DNA of 7,020 bases from the NCBI GenBank assembly GCA_946481615.1, contig CAMLOR010000173.1, positions 1 through 7,020 of the forward strand, written 5' to 3'. Both the position numbers and the translations under genes were made by a program. Under the pieces are notes generated by a model, which saw only the letters and a list, made by a program, of their open reading frames with translations, was not told the DNA's origin and did not search any database. The first letter of the stretch is position 1. Every line of letters begins with the position of its first letter. Shown here piece by piece: positions 6,183 through 7,020 of the stretch. The DNA comes from an uncultured Aquimonas sp. Lineage in GTDB: Bacteria > Pseudomonadota > Gammaproteobacteria > Xanthomonadales > Xanthomonadaceae.

Positions 6183-6210
6183 AGTATAGCCATCGAGGCG
6201 CGGGCGGGAA
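6183..6210 (-). promoter_or_regulatory. Candidate sigma-70 promoter of the GGDEF-EAL gene
   Basis: On the minus strand a near-consensus -10 box TATACT (complement of 6183-6188) is preceded at 16 bp by TTCCCG (complement of 6205-6210), a weak -35. This would start transcription near 6176 and give a leader of about 39 nt that begins at the hairpin described separately. It is one of the few AT-rich patches in the window. Confidence 0.5.
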
Positions 6211-6230
6211 GTGAGCATCCGTCCGCCCGC
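6200..6230. repeat. 8-bp inverted repeat in the GGDEF-EAL/msrP divergent region
   Basis: GCGGGCGG (6200-6207) and CCGCCCGC (6223-6230) are perfect reverse complements separated by 15 bp. The left arm overlaps the candidate -35 of the GGDEF-EAL promoter. The dyad also lies in the presumed leader or promoter of msrP. It may be an operator shared by both genes or a chance GC-rich dyad. No clear promoter was found for msrP itself. Confidence 0.4.
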
Positions 6231-6269
6231 TGGCCGCCTCTTGCACGGTCCCCGAATGGAGCCCCGACC

Positions 6270-7020
6270 ATGGCCCGCTTCCGCTATCCCATCCCGCCCG
6301 CTTCGGAAATCACCCCGCCGCAGGTCTACGCGCAGCGGCGTTCCTTCGTCGGCCTGCTGGCGGGCGCGCCGTTGCTGGCCCTGGGCGGTTGCGCGCGCGC
6401 CGACGAGGAGGCGGCCGCACCTTCCGCCGTGCCTTCGATGCCCGCGGCCGCGCCCGGCGCGCCCGATCCGTTCCGCACCGCCGAGGAGCAGACCCGCTTC
6501 GAGGACGCCACCTCGTACAACAATTTTTACGAGTTCGGCACCGGCAAGGCCGACCCGGCCAAGCATGCCCACCGCCTGCGCCCGCGGCCGTGGTCGGTCG
6601 AGGTGGCCGGACATGCCGAGAGCACCGGCCGCTTCACGCTGGAAGACATCCTCAAGCCGCACACCGCGCAGGAACGCATCTATCGCCTGCGCTGCGTCGA
6701 AGGCTGGTCGATGGTGATCCCGTGGATGGGCTTCCCGCTCTCGGAACTGCTGCAGCGCTTCAAGCCGACGGCGCAAGCGAAATACGTGGCCTTCACCACG
6801 CTGGCCGATCCCGCGCAGATGCCCGGCATCCGCTATCCGGTGCTCGACTGGCCGTACGTGGAGGGCCTGCGCATCGACGAGGCCATGCATCCGCTGGCGA
6901 TCATCGCGGTGGGCATGTACGGACGCGCGCTGCCGAACCAGAACGGCGCGCCGCTGCGCCTGGTCGTGCCGTGGAAGTACGGCTTCAAGAGCATCAAGTC
7001 GATCGTGAAGATCGAATTCA
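6270..7020 (+). CDS. msrP: Methionine sulfoxide reductase catalytic subunit MsrP (YedY; 3' end cut)
   Basis: Molybdopterin enzyme that reduces methionine sulfoxide in oxidised periplasmic proteins, receiving electrons from the heme membrane protein MsrQ. The 250 codons present run to the window edge; E. coli MsrP has 334 residues, so roughly the last quarter is missing. Family signatures are ATSYNNFYEFGTGKADPAKH (80-99), RLRCVEGWSMVIPWMGFP with the molybdenum ligand C142, KYVAFTTL, YVEGLRIDEAMHPLA, LPNQNGAPLRLVVPWKYGFK and SIKSIVKI. The N-terminus carries a Tat motif QRRSFVG (R23, R24) and a hydrophobic stretch ending in LGGC (C41). Together these could make it a Tat-exported lipoprotein rather than a soluble protein. 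A Pro/Ala-rich linker of about 25 residues follows before the conserved domain. GGAG at 6258-6261, 8 nt before the ATG, supports the start. msrQ is expected just downstream, outside the window. Confidence 0.97.
   Translation, partial: MARFRYPIPPASEITPPQVYAQRRSFVGLLAGAPLLALGGCARADEEAAAPSAVPSMPAAAPGAPDPFRTAEEQTRFEDATSYNNFYEFGTGKADPAKHAHRLRPRPWSVEVAGHAESTGRFTLEDILKPHTAQERIYRLRCVEGWSMVIPWMGFPLSELLQRFKPTAQAKYVAFTTLADPAQMPGIRYPVLDWPYVEGLRIDEAMHPLAIIAVGMYGRALPNQNGAPLRLVVPWKYGFKSIKSIVKIEF

Noticed and set aside
4624..6246. 540-codon minus-strand frame overlapping the PAS region
   Set aside because: Arg/Pro/Ala-rich out-of-frame shadow of the five-PAS gene, with no domain signature.
6159..6890. 243-codon minus-strand frame opposite msrP
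   Set aside because: It is antisense to a clear msrP and has low-complexity Arg/Gly-rich composition. Its end at 6159 only matters because that TGA lies upstream of the GGDEF-EAL start.

Overview
This is a GC-rich (by eye about two-thirds G+C), densely coded chromosomal segment of a Gram-negative bacterium. The best guess is a gammaproteobacterium of the Xanthomonadales (Lysobacter/Luteimonas-like). The reasons are the style of SerC and MsrP, the pairing of a small Cys-cluster/one-TM protein with a periplasmic transglutaminase-like protein, and strong GC bias at third codon positions. The taxonomic call is an inference from recalled family resemblance, not from a search.

Layout from left to right: (1) serC, phosphoserine aminotransferase, minus strand, C-terminus cut by the left edge; (2) an exported transglutaminase-like cysteine protease-fold protein, plus strand; (3) a small protein with an N-terminal cysteine cluster, one membrane segment and an acidic tail, minus strand; (4) a small secreted NTF2/lumazine-binding-like protein, plus strand, GTG start; (5) a 1065-residue five-PAS GGDEF-EAL cyclic-di-GMP enzyme, minus strand; (6) msrP (yedY), the molybdopterin-containing catalytic subunit of the periplasmic methionine sulfoxide reductase, plus strand, cut by the right edge.

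The six genes alternate strictly in strand (-,+,-,+,-,+). No two neighbours can share an operon inside the window. There are three divergent promoter regions (118, 127 and 132 bp) and two convergent junctions that are essentially gapless (one 20-bp CDS overlap, one 6-bp gap). serC and msrP may belong to operons that continue outside the window. msrP is normally followed by msrQ, its heme-containing membrane partner.

Functionally this is a mixed neighbourhood: serine biosynthesis, cell-envelope proteins, second-messenger signalling and periplasmic protein repair. No RNA gene, mobile element, CRISPR array or phage remnant was seen, and no gene-free stretch exceeds about 130 bp. I find no convincing undescribed multi-gene system. 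The points most worth a second look are a possible alternative-pairing 5' leader on the GGDEF-EAL gene, an apparent Tat-lipoprotein signal on MsrP, the terminator-free convergent junctions, small palindromes in the divergent promoters, and the two uncharacterised small envelope proteins.
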